Shown one piece after another: positions 48,376 through 61,402 of a stretch of 64,000 bases of DNA; position 1 is the first letter of the stretch, and each line of letters starts with the position of its first letter. The notes beneath the pieces were generated by a model, which saw only the letters and a list, made by a program, of their open reading frames with translations, was not told the DNA's origin and searched no databases. The DNA comes from Straminergon stramineum (Eukaryota; Streptophyta; Bryopsida; Hypnales; Calliergonaceae): the NCBI GenBank assembly GCA_963920665.1, contig OY987265.1, positions 43,095,001 to 43,159,000 on the forward strand, given 5' to 3'. The position numbers were made by a program, and so were the translations under genes.

Positions 48376-48536
48376 ACAGACTAGGATAAATACCGTATGG
48401 AATGTCAAACCTAATGGCTTCTCAAGATTACAAATAGGGGAAGGGGAAGGAGTGGTAGTGAAACTAATGAAATTGAAATTATTGTTTTTGAACTCAGAAG
48501 GGCAATCAAATCAATTTAAATTAATGTAAATTTTTT

Positions 48537-48586
48537 TGAGCTCATTGTGATAGTTTGTCACAATGACAATGACAATGAGCTCAAAA
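48537..48586. repeat. Inverted repeat capable of a hairpin
   Basis: TGAGCTCATTGTGA near 48537-48550 and its reverse complement are close by, interrupted on the right arm by a triplicated ACAATG. The stem would be around 14 bp. Confidence 0.55.
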
Positions 48587-50005
48587 GATGTAGGAACTAC
48601 ATTACAACAATGGTTACCTTTGTATGAAAAAATGTCCAAAATGGTGGTGTTTCTTTGATTCATTCTTCAAAGCAAGTTGGCTACATGATTGAAAAATTTC
48701 AAATCATTTGGAATTATACAACACTTAGGAAAAAAATATTAAGTAAAAAGAAGTAGAGAATGATTCAAACTACAAAATTGTTAAAATTTTAGTTATGGAA
48801 TTGAAGAATGCCAATCCCAATGTTACAATGACAATGATGTAATAAACAATCTACATCCTATGATTTTTAATTCTTTTCAAAAATACTGAAAATTCAATTA
48901 AGTATGAGACTTCAAAGTTTATTTTAGAGTAGAGAATCTATGACTGCCCGCAAACTCAACTCCTCATAACTTTCAACTTATTAATCAAAATGGCATGATT
49001 AAAAGCTTTCCACATATATAGAAATCTAAAAATCCAATTTGAAATTTTTGTTTCTAGAAAAAGTGATTTTTTTTCGCTACCTAAGATCCAAAAGAAACTA
49101 TGTATCATATAATAACTTTAACCATGTAGTCAAAAGGTATGAAAATTGATGGGCCTAAAAGAAAAACCTTGTCCCCATGTTGTGAGAAAATTTCAAAGAA
49201 AAATAAATAAAAAGTCCATTCATAGTGAGTTGCCCAAAGTCACTATCTTGCCAACAAAACGTAGTTTGATCCTTTAGGGGTTGAACTTCTAGAGTTCTAC
49301 AACTACATTTATACCAAAAAAAACTCCCAAATTGCCATTTCTATTGTAGAGAACTAAGTGTGGGAAAATTGAGTTTTCTTGTACTAGACTAATATGAGAG
49401 AATGTTGAAAAAAATTGGCAAAAACTCTTAGTCATGTAGATTGCAAGATATTAGCATCTAAAGTAAAAAAGACACATTTGTTTCTTCTTGTCCATACTAG
49501 ATTATAAGACTATAAATGCTCTGTATTTGGAATTTTAATCTATATAGTTTTGATTGAGTTAAGAATCTAAGAGTTTATTTTAAAAAGTCTACTTTATTTT
49601 TATTCTTTGAAAAACTGTAAAGAAGATGTAGGTACAAGATTGGAAAACAACAATTATATCACTAATAACTTTAAGTTGAAATTTTGACATGTCAACCCTA
49701 ATGTGACATTGTTCTAGCTACTAGGTTTGAAAATTAGGTTAAAAAATAGTTTTTGTAAGAAGGTAATTGAAAAAACTTTAGCTTCATCTCTAGAGATTTT
49801 TTCTTGTTGTCTAGGCTTGACTATTTTAACTTTGGATAGAATTATTTTTGTTGTCAAGCATCAATTGAAATGAAAACCACATATTCATTTAGGCAATTCT
49901 TTTTCCTATTTTTTTATAAAGTTACTGAAAGTAATGTCAAAAATGGGGTTTATAGTTACATGCCTGAACTTTGATGTGTCCCCCACAAGGACAATGGCCC
50001 TTTAG

Positions 50006-50486
50006 CCCCTAAAGAACCAAATATTCAAATTTTGATCAATGGATGAATGCAAACAAGTCCCAAGCACACAAAATTTATATTTTTTCATCCATCTCAATGT
50101 TTGCAAATTCTTGTACTCATCTTCTCACATTTATACAATACAAATTTTCAAAACATTTCTTGATGAATATTCTAAAAGTCATAGGACACAAGTATGTTTG
50201 ACCTCAAAAAATGCCTTTTCAGTTACTTAACATTTTGAACTTAAAAGAAACTGATCTTGTAAAAAACTATAAATATTCAATCTACAATCAATTTTAGAAG
50301 CAATTTGATTTTTCTAGTTTCAAATTTTATTGAAAACAATTGGTTAGTCTAGTAATAGATCTAACTATATGAATATGATCTATTGGTCATATTTTCCAAC
50401 TGTTGTTAAATTATTATTCAATATTGAATTTTAAAATACATTTTCATAATTTTGGAAATTTGGACTATCCCTTGGTCCCTAAGGGG
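50006..50486. mobile_element. TTAA-type element C (481 bp)
   Basis: Left end TTAG|CCCCTAAAGAACCAA, right end TTGGTCCCTAAGGGG|TTAA (50487-50490). Inverted ends match at about 12 of 15 positions. The left target has one substitution. No coding capacity. Confidence 0.55.
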
Positions 50487-50736
50487 TTAAGGTCAGTATT
50501 ACTACCTATTTTACATGCTACACCACATTTGAAAAACCAATTTCATTGTTATAGTGACAAGTCAAGTAACTTTCTTTACATGTAAGTTATCCTTGTAATT
50601 AGCCTACATGTCTGGTAGCTATATTGGTATTTTTCAATTGTTGTGTTATAATATGCTATTAGATTATTTGCAATAGTGCAAGATAAATCATGGCATTTTC
50701 AACTTTGGAATTAAAATATGCACAATTAATTCTTAA

Positions 50737-51276
50737 CCCCCAAATGTCCAGAATCATCTCCAAATTTGACTATTTGAGAAAAATCATTAGAAAGTTCAAT
50801 TCAGAAGACTGTAGATTTTGATTTGTAGATTCCATCTGTACAGTTAGAATCACCAATGCTATCACCAACCTTTTTTTTTATAAATTTTGAAAGAGAAATT
50901 CCTAAATTCCTTCAAAAATTTGATTACAAGCAAAATATTACTCTAGGGTATCATTTTTGAGTAAAATTTGTTGGAATGGGTTCTCCTCACATGGTGATTT
51001 TTTGAAATTTTTGTGTTCTTCAAATCTATGACCTCATTTTGGCAAATCCAATTTTGAACTAAAGTCAATGCAATTTGACCATGTGACATACTTGCAAATT
51101 TGTAATTTTAGAAAAATATGTACTATAGCAACACCAAATCCAACCCTTAGATAGGACAACAATTTGATAAAGTATCTCCATAAATTAAGTTAACTTTCAT
51201 CCAAGCAGTTAGGAGGATGAAACTTGAGTTTCAATCTGCTCATTGTCCAAAAAATGGATGCTTGAGCACTTAGAGG
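50737..51276. mobile_element. TTAA-type element D (540 bp)
   Basis: TTAA at 50733-50736 and 51277-51280. Ends CCCCCAAATGTCCAGAA and, reading in from the right, CCTCTAAGTGCTCAAGC. Same end pattern as element F but more diverged. No coding capacity. Confidence 0.55.
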
Positions 51277-51774
51277 TTAAACCCACTTTGAAATACTTTG
51301 AGCACCGTGAATCTTCATTTGGAGTGAAAATTTCTCCATATACTTGTTTTTCTTTGAAATTGGCAAGTTTCTCATAATAAATAACTACTTTTTTTTTGGC
51401 TCTTGCACATTGGGAGACTTGCAATCAGTTGAAAATAAATGTAGTTGGAAATAAGTCCAGTGAGTTGGGTGGGGTAAAATAAGTGGGCACCTCCATTTTC
51501 AAATCTAGTACGTTCACAGAGTTCTCACAGCAATCTTGAAAATTTAATGACCAAGACAGTGATGTGCACAGTTGCATCATTGTCATTGTGATCATTCACA
51601 GGACATGTAGAAAATACAAAAATGAACAGTCCACCACTGAAAAACTAAAAGTGAGCAATCAAACCGCAGAGAAAACAATTAAGAATGTACTACAGCACCA
51701 TTTTTGGGATGCTCTACTCAGAATCAATACGAATATTCAATCATTTTGTCAATTGGAGTACATTTTTGGCTTAA

Positions 51775-52732
51775 CCTCTCACCGCCAAAGGCTTGAACAA
51801 GTTCAAAAACATCATTCCTTTTGAAGTGTTATAGATATAAATTTTAATAAGTTTTAGAGATCTCAACCGTACGATATTGTAGTGCACTTGTTGTAGATGG
51901 CGTGGAACAAATTTGGTGTCATTTGACCGCATAGATTGAAAGATTACAAAGTTTTAGTGTTGAAAAAGGATGCTGAAATTTTCCCAAAAACACATTGGGA
52001 GGCGAAATTCAGTTTCTAAATCTACTCAAATGAAGAAACTTTAAACTAATAAGTGATTCACAATCAGCATACAAACACATTGATGAAAAAAAATATCTTT
52101 CAATTGACACATTGTGTCTGCAAAATGGCTTTGAAATGTCGAAAAACAACAAGAAAAGTTGCAAAAAACACATCAAAAACTGAACTTCCTCCTACTAAAA
52201 TGATTCTCAGTCACTCATAACTTCTTAGATGGATATGAAATTTTGTACACCTAAACTAGACAAGTATGCGCAACTTTTCCAAGAATAATTTTGGAAACAA
52301 CCATTGTATGAAGAAGAAACAAGCCGCCGAAGTTCACTCTAACTCAAAAATGTCGGGATTTGAACTTCGAATTGCTCCCAAACATTCAAAACAACTTGGA
52401 TTGACATGAAAATTCTATCACAATAACTAAACTTCAAGGGGAACCCAACCCAACAAATTTTATTGAAAACTAACATTGGATGAAGGAGATACAAGCCCCC
52501 GAAGTTGCAGCCATCAAATGCAATTTGGTGAACTTGAATTGAACTTGTGAACTTCGATTGGCTTCCAAAAATTCAGTACATCTTGGATTGATCTGAAAAT
52601 TTTACCACACAAACTAGAAGAGAGAGCGCAACTATTACAACAAGTTTTATTGGATTCGGACATCCGATGCAAAAATTACAAGACTTTGAATTTGACCTGA
52701 AGACACTTTTCGTCCCCTTAGGCGGTGAGGGG
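51775..52732. mobile_element. TTAA-type element E (958 bp)
   Basis: TTAA at 51771-51774 and 52733-52736. Ends CCTCTCACCGCCAAAGG and, reading in from the right, CCCCTCACCGCCTAAGG, 15 of 17 matching. The interior repeats a motif of the form AAATTTTnnCACAnnAACTAnA with AAGTTnCA and CAAGCCnCCGAAGTT. No transposase seen. Confidence 0.7.
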
Positions 52733-53152
52733 TTAATCATCGCATGACTAAAATACCCACAGAAAAAATCGGTGACAACTTGATATCACAGTGGAGAAAA
52801 TGATACTCTCAAATGAGAAAAACGCTGGACGTTTGAAGTGACAAGGTAAACACAAATTCACGCCCAAAATCTTTACCAACTCCAACAAATTTGATACAAG
52901 CAGAATCCTCTATCATTCCAACACTTCCGTCGCGTCATCTAAACATACACTCCGAAGCTTGTAAGTCTAATCAAGAGGAGACTTCGTCCTATCAAAAGCA
53001 AATAGTATAATAAACGCTACGAGCATCATCATGTACTCAGTTTCAATGGAAACCATCCGATGCTGTCGAAGCAACAACTCAGTCTGCCTTCGAACGAGGG
53101 ACCGGCTACGACTCCCGAGAAAAATATATTCATCGATTGTTTCGATCAACGT

Positions 53153-56100
53153 TTACCGCCGTTGAAAGTTGAGGAACTTGATGGCGTAAATGAAAATGGC
53201 AGCGAAAAGCAACATCCACACGAAGATCATGGGACCGACCACAGGCAGGAAGCTGTGCTCGAATCCAAAAGACTCCTTGAGATAGTCCTTCACGTTGATT
53301 ACCTTCGACTCGTCGCCGACGATGGTTACTCGACTTGTGATGTCGCCGAATTGCGAAGCGATGAGTCCATACACCGTCCATGCTAATGGGCAGGCCCAGT
53401 AGTACCATATCCACCACCCGGGAATCGCCTGCAAGTAGCAACAAGGCATCAGACATGTATCCAGTCCAAAAGAAATTCTGCAGTCATTTTGAGACTCGTC
53501 CCTCTATGTACTCAAAATGGTACAACCCTGAGAGAACTTTTGGTTCTACGACGATGATTGAGGTGTAAGGATTCTCATTTATTTCAACAGGTTTCTTCAC
53601 TTAAACTCGCTCGTACATGTTTACTGACGCTGAGTCAACAACCCCCTCTTCGAACTTAAACGATAACTCTACTATGTAACAAAGAATACTTTGCTGAAAC
53701 AGATTTTAAATCTTGAAGAGAGTTTTTGGAAAATGAATGGTCAACGACTTGGCAAGTGAATGAAACTCAGGGACCGAATCTACAAATCATTCTACAGGTT
53801 TAGTAGGTTTCGAACTTGTTAATTTTCGTTGAGCTGAAAACTCTACAGTTCAAAAAACTCCGTTGAACTCCTACGATTCTGAAATAGACTAACAAAGCCA
53901 TGAGAGACACCAAGGACAAAGCGTAGTAGACAGGGTTCCGAGAGCTTACAGGTCGCGGAATCAGAAATCCGGCGTAGAGGTTGAAGAGCGTGGAGAAGAA
54001 GGCACTGACAATCGAGGCCAAGATGACATTGGGCGTGATGGCCACCATCATCATACCGTAGTACGTGAACTGCAGCAAACTGATGACGGTGATGTAGTAG
54101 AACCAGAAGAACTTGGCAGCCGTCCATTCAAAGCCCAGCATGGAGTACGTGATGAGGCAGTACATGGTCGCTTGCACAAAGACATAGGGCACTTCAATCA
54201 ACACCTGCGAGAGCGCGTAGGGGATGGACGAGTACAAGCCCGCCGCCTTCTCTCGGTAGTACACCGACCGCTCAACGCTCACCATCGTCTGCACCGTGCT
54301 CGCATTGTTAAAACAGATGAAGAGTGTCGCACCATAGAGGGCTCCCAGTGTGATCACCAGGTCCGTCGAACTACCTCTGCAAAATCAATGGAGTTTTACT
54401 CAGGATTAGGCTTCAAGAGGACGTGAGTAAACTTCAAGATTGTGAATTTGGCAGAGCACTAAAAACTAAGACTGGTATAGATATAGAGTATAGACTTTAA
54501 GTTTCAATTAGAATAGTGTCAATGTCGTCCAATGTAAGGAAGTTGATGTAAGGAGTAGTATAGAGGATCTAAACAAAACGGAAGGCAACAAGATCCTCTC
54601 TGAAGTATGGAAAACTTTAGTATAATTATGAAACCTAAGGTCAATAATATCAATCTTTAATAGACCCTTCTTGTAATCTTTTGATTAGACTTTCATGGGA
54701 CAGTTTGCACAGCTTAGCAACCATTCCAGCTTCATCATCCACCTCACTTGCTCCACTCCATACGGTCTGTGATTTAAGGCCTTGAAGAGCACTCTAACCC
54801 CAAAATTATGGGAGTTCAATTGCAAGGAGTCTTGAAGCATCGAGTATCAAGGACAAGCCCCTATAGTATGCATGGTTTTCTCTTCCAGCTCCTCAATATT
54901 ACAAACTACCTGTGAAAGATGTACAATGATCAATAAAGAGCCATTCGAATCAGGAAGATGAGTGAGTAGATGAGTGAGTGGGCTTACGTCTTGGTCCCGA
55001 CTTGCCAGAAGATACTGCCACAGATGAGTCCAGTGAAAAAAGTGAAGGCGTAGCGAACGAGATTGTAATCAGGGCTACGCCAGAACGTCAGATTCTGCTT
55101 CCAAGTAATGGTCATGAGCTGCTGCAGAAAGGTGAGAGGATACTCTGAAGGGAATGCCACGTCCTTCGTTCCGGGAGGGGGCACCCTCAATTCCTTCACG
55201 AGCTCCTTGTTGCGCCTGTACAGATCCGACTGCGCGTAGTGTGCTCCGAAATCCATGTTCAACTGGAGCTCCATGTCTTGGTTGGTCACTTCCAGCATCC
55301 ACGTCGCTGGGTTGTAGTCCTCGGGGATCTTGGGAACGCCTGGCACTGACTCGAAATACTCCACCAGATGCTTCGACTGGTGACCCAGTTCACCTGCGTA
55401 GATCGTCTGTCCCCCTCGTTTCAACAGCAGGAGCTGCACAACAACAGACAACGTTAAAATTGTGCGGAAATCAAAGTCCAATTCGTTGCAATGAATAACA
55501 AGTCACAGGGCGCTCATTGATTATAGGATAAGAGGCGCTTTGGAATCTGGTTTACGAAGGAGCTGTAGAAGCTTACCTCATCAAAAGCCTCAAAGATGTC
55601 AATGCTGGGTTGATGAATGGTGCACACGACGGTTCGCCCGGTATCCACCGTGTTGCGAACACAACGCATCACAATGGCAGCTGCTCGGGCATCCAGACCA
55701 CTCGTCGGCTCGTCCATGAAAATGATGGACGGGTTGGCAACCAGCTCCACTGCAATCGTCAACCGTTTCCTTTGCTCAGTTGACAACCCCGTCATGCCTG
55801 GCAGCCCCACCAACGCATTCTCCAGTGGTTTCAGTTCCACCAAGTCCAACACTTCTTCCACAAAAGCCTGCCAACATACAGACATTGCTCTCATCATCAG
55901 CCTCAAAGTTACAAAACCAGTGCCTAAAATCAATTAAGAATAGGAACTGTCACAGCTCGCAATTTCAGTCACGGAGTCCAAGCCCACGCGATTCTCAGCC
56001 GCGGAATCACAAGTCTTGAACACCCGATTCCAAACAGTCATAGAAACTGATTGCACTCTGAAAAAGAAGAGACTGGTGGCTGCGAACTGACCATTTTCTG

Positions 56101-59100
56101 TTCATCGTCAACGTCGGAGGCCAAACGAAGCCACGCGGAGTAAATGAGCGACTCCCGAACTGTGACTTGCGGCGAGTGTATGTCGTTTTGCTCGCAGTAA
56201 CCTGAAATTCGTGCAAATGTCTTTTGCACTTTCGGGAACCCCGAGATCCGAATATCACCTTCAATGTACCCTCCCGTCTTTCGTCCCGAGAGCACATCCA
56301 TGAGAGTCGACTTCCCAGCTCCACTTACCCCCACCAACGCCGTCAACACCCCCGGTCGAAACGCCCCAGTGATTTTATTCAGCAGCTGCAGCTTGCTCTC
56401 CTTCACATCCGCCGATTTCATCTCCGCAGGCATGTCCACGAAGTAACTCACGTCATCGAAGGAGATCGACAGCGGCTCGAACGGCAAGATCATGCCCCGT
56501 TTCATTTCGCCGGCGACCTCCTCGACGTCGGAGTCGGAGGGGCGGTGGCTGGTAGAGGATCGATGGCTTCGACTCAAACGAGGAGCTTCACCTCGAGACG
56601 ACATGATGGTTGCCAAGGATCGGGACTGAGAACGGGAGGATTTGGACTTGGCGATGACGATGTCGGCACCGGTGCGATTCGCCTCCTTCTCGTCGAGCTC
56701 TTCTTGGGACATGATCGCTTGCGGCTTGCCCACGCCAGGCATGTACTGAATACCGAGAGTGAAGCCGATGTTGAAGATGATGTAGAAACCGAGGAGGGCG
56801 CCGATCGAGATCCAGTACCAGTAAGAGTCCGTGTACTGGCCGTGAGATTCGAGAATTACCGCTCCCACGGTGTTGCCACCGCTTTGTCCGGTGAGTGGCT
56901 GCATAGACATTCAATCAAGGCCCAGGTAATCAGAACAAGAAAATGGACACAAGCATTAGAAGAATCCTTCGCAGATTTGGAGAAGTCCTCAGGTTCATTT
57001 CGTTTTGCAAGGAGGTGACCATTATTGTGTCTAAATGCTTGAATCTTGATTAAAGCTTGTCCATAAGGGTGGTGAGGTTCGTTAACTTGTAATCCATTGT
57101 GCTGTGAATCCGCTGCAAGTTACTTCGCAGAAGTGAGCAGTAATTTGTTAATTGAGACCACTTGGACAAAGGGAGAATTCAGTAGGTAGTTCCAGTTTGC
57201 CCATTGGTGCTAGGGGGCGGGGCAAGATTCCGAGACAGTGGGAGTTCTACGGGAGCTTTATAGGAATGGCGAGTTACAATGACGAGGATTATTTGGAGGA
57301 GTACCTTTTTCCATCGAGAGTCGGTGAATTCGTTAACACTAATCCCCAGCACAGCGTAGCTCATGTTGGAAACCCAGTACCCCCATCGCCACCACACAGG
57401 GAGATCGGGCCGCGGGATAATGAACCCTCCTAGCATGAACAGAAGCAACAAAATAATCCACCCTAACGTGAACCCCAGCGTCATGGTGCGGCACACAGCT
57501 CCAATGAATCTGAACATCCCCCCGGCTTGCTGCTGAATCAAAAACAGGATCAGGAAGAATTTGAAGAACGCTCCAGCCGTAGGTGCAAATCCCGTCACAA
57601 AGTACGACATGCATGTGTAGATCCCCACCTCCAACAATGAAGTGGGAATGCTGAGCACCATGACAGACACCGAGTACGCCCACGCGGGAATGAAGAGCAT
57701 GTCACGTTGCTTAATCAGCACGGGAAGACGCCCGATCGTGGACGCAAGCTCCCCAAAACCAGTGAACATGAAGGTAATCACAGCGTAAAAGAGAGCACTG
57801 AAGTACAAACTCCCATCGCCGACCGTGTTCTGGTGAAGACGGGTCCGGAAGAACGTCGTCATACAAATGAAGGCGCCGAGCGTGATTTGAATGGCTTTGA
57901 TGATCGCCACAATGCCGTTCCGCTTGTAGAGCGTGAGCTCCCGATCGAAAGTCACCCGCAGAAGCTTCCCGTTGGAGATCGAGTACTTCTCCTTCGCCAG
58001 CGCCGCGGGGTGAGATTTCTCTTTCGGGTACGGAACCGCGAGCTCGTCGTGGATGCGAGTCCCGACGTGGAAATGCTGAAACTCCTCGGCGAAGAATTTC
58101 ACAGGGACGTAACGGTAGGGCTTGCGCTTATCCGTCCAGTACTGCTCTTGATCTTTCCGCGATGTCACCTCTTGGAGAAAATCCGCGATGCCTTTGCGTT
58201 CGGGACACTTGAAACCGCAGTGCTCAAAAAACTCCACCACTTGCTGAATGGGACCATGGTACACCACCTGAAATTTTCGCACGAATTTTTGTCAAGTGAA
58301 TGGAACAGAAAACCATATCCTAATTTCAGAAAAGAAGCTCTCGCAGTCAATTATCCCAAACTCACGGAATTACTACAAAAAAAATATCAGAACGAACCAG
58401 AAATGTATCTAAAACCGTACGAGTGTGTGGAACAGGAAGCAAAAAATGAATTTCCTGAAAGAAATTCTTGAAGGCAATTATCCACAACTCACGGAATTGC
58501 TACAAAAAATGTCAGAATGAACCAAAAATGCATCCCAAACAGTTTGTCTGTTACAAATAATTCAAGAACCGAAAAATTTTACCAAAGGTCCTAACAACAT
58601 CACTGACCTGGCCTTCCGAGAGCAAGAGCACATCATCGAAGAGATTGAAAACCTCGGGCGCGGGTTGCAGTAACGAGATCAAGGTGGTAGCGGACATCTC
58701 ATGCGTGAATCTCCGTAAGCTTCTCACAATGCTGAACGTCGTTGAGCTGTCTAAGCCCGTGGAAATCTCGTCCATGAAGAGAGCTCTCAATGGACCGACG
58801 AGCATCTCCCCTGTGGTCACACGCTTTTTCTGACCTCCGGAGATTCCTCGGCGCATCTCGTCTCCGACCACGGTGTCGGCGCAGATGTCGAGTCCTAGTA
58901 TTTTCAAAACGTACTCCGCTGCGAGATTGCCTTTGGATCCTGGCATCGCCGTCGCCTTCATGTACGTGTCCACGTCGCGGTCGGGGCGAATCCCGCTCTC
59001 TTTCTCTCGGCGCGACACTTCCTCGAGCATTTCTAGATCATGGACAACGGTGGAATGTCAGCAACGCAATGGCGGTGGCCATGGCGCGACCTCGCAGTTC

Positions 59101-60841
59101 GCGAAGGACTGGTGGAAACGCCTTGTTGAAGCAACGTTAGGATTGAAACGTTGCTTTAAACGACCCCGGTTTATGGAAATTCCAACACCATAGACGAAAT
59201 TCCTCAGTCAGCTAGCCCCAAATCTCTTAGTTCCTTGTATTCATTATTGCACAAGTTGGATAATGCACAACGATAGATGTACTGCTTCACAAAAATGTAC
59301 TTTGCTAATACAAACTATGACTTTGGGCAAGTGAATTCACTTTTTGACACATTGACGGTTAACAACTTGGGAACTCAATGGAACTTAGTAAGCAAATCAG
59401 CCAAGATTTCCTTGAAAAAAGACCTAAGTGGCCACAGAAGATTGATTTAGTGTATTTATGTTAATTCATAATGGGATTTGCACTACAGTAATCTAATAAT
59501 GAAATGAAATTTAGTGTTAACTACACTAATTGATTTGAAAATGTTACAAGTTTTTTCTCTCGCATGAATATTTTTATCATAAGCATAGATATCAATACTA
59601 GAGTAGTGATGAGAGGAAAGCATAGTTACCGTATTGTGGCCCGACGCCCTGCACCTGAGCCGAGAACTCCATAGTCTCCCGAACCGTCAATTCGCCGACG
59701 TGCAAGTCGTGCTGGCTAATATACGCAGCTGTCTTTGGCGCAACGAATTCATCCGCAGTGTGACCATTGAAGGTGACTTTCCCTTTCACCTTCAAGCTCG
59801 AGTCCAGCTTCGAAGCCAACGCGAGCAACAGCGTCGTCTTCCCCGACCCAGGAGGCCCCAGCAGCAACGTCATTCTGCACACAATTCAATCACTCGTATC
59901 TGAGCCGCGAGACCTTCAATCGTGGGTTTCATAAAAGAGAGCTGGCCATACTTGCATTACTCAGGGACTCTTCCGAGGATTTCAATTTCGAGAATCAATC
60001 TTCAAGCTTTGTGATTAAAGATTCACGTTCATGTTTCAATGCCGAAAGCTCCTCTACCTCGAACTAGAAAATGGGGTTGCAAAGTTTGCAGCGGTTTGAC
60101 TCCTGCAATTCATTCCCCAATTGCAACAGTGAAAGCACTCAAGGTTGAACCCATCGACTACTGGAAAGGTGGCCATTACCTTCCAGGTTTGATGACGCCG
60201 TTCACGTTATCAAGAATGGTGAGGACCTGCTTCTTCGTCGGCGACAAGTGCACGAAATTCGCAAAACTCTCCAGGATATTAAGAAACGAATTCCACAGCG
60301 TCGGCAAGCCCCGATTCCCAACAAAACAATTCGCCTTCACGGTCAAATTCTCGTACCGCACTTCAACAGTCGGAAGCTCCACTCCCACTCGATCCAGCCG
60401 TTGTCTCATTTTTTTCATAAGATGTTCTTCTTCATTATCCACGGGTCGGTGCAGCGTTTGCAACAAATGATGAAAATCCGCCATAGAGAGATGCTTCACA
60501 TCCACCTCCCGCATACTCCCGGATTCCTTCTGCAACATGGAAGTCCGGATGCGCTTGAACGTGGGCAGCTTCTCCAGCGCCGCCCATCGGAGGTCGGACT
60601 CGTCGTCATCGTGGTTAGACTGCGCCGCGGAGTCCAAGGGGTTGGCGCCCGTGCCGAACAGGCCGTACGACTGTGAGGGACCAATGCTGCTGTTCGCGAT
60701 GAGGTCGCGCGCCGAGCGCGACATACGGGCCGAGTGGCGTCTGGAGCTCCGGCTCAAGCTTCCTGACTGAGTCAGGCTCCATGGCTCCCCACCGCCACGC
60801 TCAGGGTCCTTCAAATCCTTCTCCGGGTCATTGTTGTCCAT
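53153..60841 (-). CDS. ABCG: PDR-type full-size ABC transporter (ABCG/PDR), 9 exons
   Basis: Plasma-membrane ATP-driven exporter of hormones, lipids or defence compounds; the substrate cannot be read from sequence. Exons: 60180-60841, 59630-59874, 58608-59032, 57305-58267, 56092-56898, 55577-55867, 54988-55433, 53950-54376, 53153-53428. They join in phase to 4542 nt, 1513 residues, within the usual PDR size. Order is NBD1-TMD1-NBD2-TMD2. NBD1: Walker [10 protein letters not shown] (227-235), signature ISGGQKKR (366-373), Walker B ALFMDE. NBD2: GVSGAGKST (955-963), degenerate signature LSTEQRKRL (about 1062), [15 protein letters not shown] signatures: [48 protein letters not shown]2's signature departs from the usual [11 protein letters not shown] only upstream (GMTGLSTEQ). 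A Ser/Arg-rich linker follows TMD1. The intron between exons 3 and 4 carries a tandem duplication. Confidence 0.95.
58325..58570. repeat. Tandem duplication of about 127 bp in a PDR intron
   Basis: CTCACGGAATTnCTACAAAA occurs at about 58361 and 58488, with similar sequence before (CAATTATCC) and after (CAGAAnGAACCA). Spacing is 127 bp. It lies in the intron between exons 3 and 4 and leaves the splice sites intact. Confidence 0.8.
59455..59585. repeat. ACACTAATTGATTT repeat in a PDR intron (partner at 3350-3420)
   Basis: TTTAGTGTTAACTACACTAA then TTGATTTGAAAATGTTACAAG, with a following GAATATTTTTATCAT, closely matches 3354-3417 (TTTAGTGTTAAATACCTACA, CTAATTGATTTTAAAATGTT, GAATATTTTTCAT). A dispersed element; the copies are in the same orientation. 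Confidence 0.65.
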
Positions 60842-61402
60842 TGCGTCTAGATTCTCTCGGTCTCACTGCATACACGGCGCTTCAAATTCTTAACTGCTCT
60901 TCTATCCCTGCGTAATGAACAAACATCACACGCGCTTGTGTTACCGTTACCGCTCCTGAATTTACAAGACTCAAACAGCCAGGGTCAGTTACGTCGTCGT
61001 GCTCGATAAATTCAAGAATAGTTCGGGCACACTTTCGGGAACTCGTGTGGAATCTCAGATCTATACCGACTCCAAGAGCTTTGTGCACCTCAATGTCACA
61101 ATTGTGGAACTATGAAACAAGCCATTTGAACAAACACGACAATCGAACGCATCTAGAGCCACTGAGCACCGAGTACAGCACATGAGACGCTGGTTAACCG
61201 GTAATTCTTCAAGACAAAAAAAATACTGGGTAAAGAAATCTCCAGTTGAAGTCATTGAGTTCTAGCTCTAATAGATTTACCTCTTATGCTATTTCAGCGC
61301 TAGCTCAACGTTTCGTAACGACGAAGAGCAACAAGGTGCTAGCCTTCGAAAACTGCAGGAATCTCAGAACCCTAGTACAAACTTGCACTAGAATCTAGAG
61401 TA
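60842..61402. promoter_or_regulatory. Upstream region of the PDR gene
   Basis: About 560 bp between the PDR ATG and a diverging open frame. It should hold the PDR leader and promoter. No TATA box or telo-box stands out. Confidence 0.35.

Larger units (their letters stand above)
43534..49280. mobile_element. Possible old TTAA element enclosing later insertions
   Basis: Left end TTAA|CCCCTAAAGTTCTTTG (43530 on) and right end CCTTTAGGGG|TTGA (49271-49284) share CCCCTAAAG as inverted ends, with a decayed right target site. If paired, the original element would be about 1.4 kb once the CACTA element (43724-47778) and the Mutator-like element (47831-48077) are taken out. Pairing over this distance is uncertain. 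Confidence 0.35.

Noticed and set aside
56224..57018. 264-codon plus-strand open frame opposite the PDR gene
   Set aside because: Antisense to the exon encoding the second nucleotide-binding domain; its His/Arg-rich translation is a shadow.
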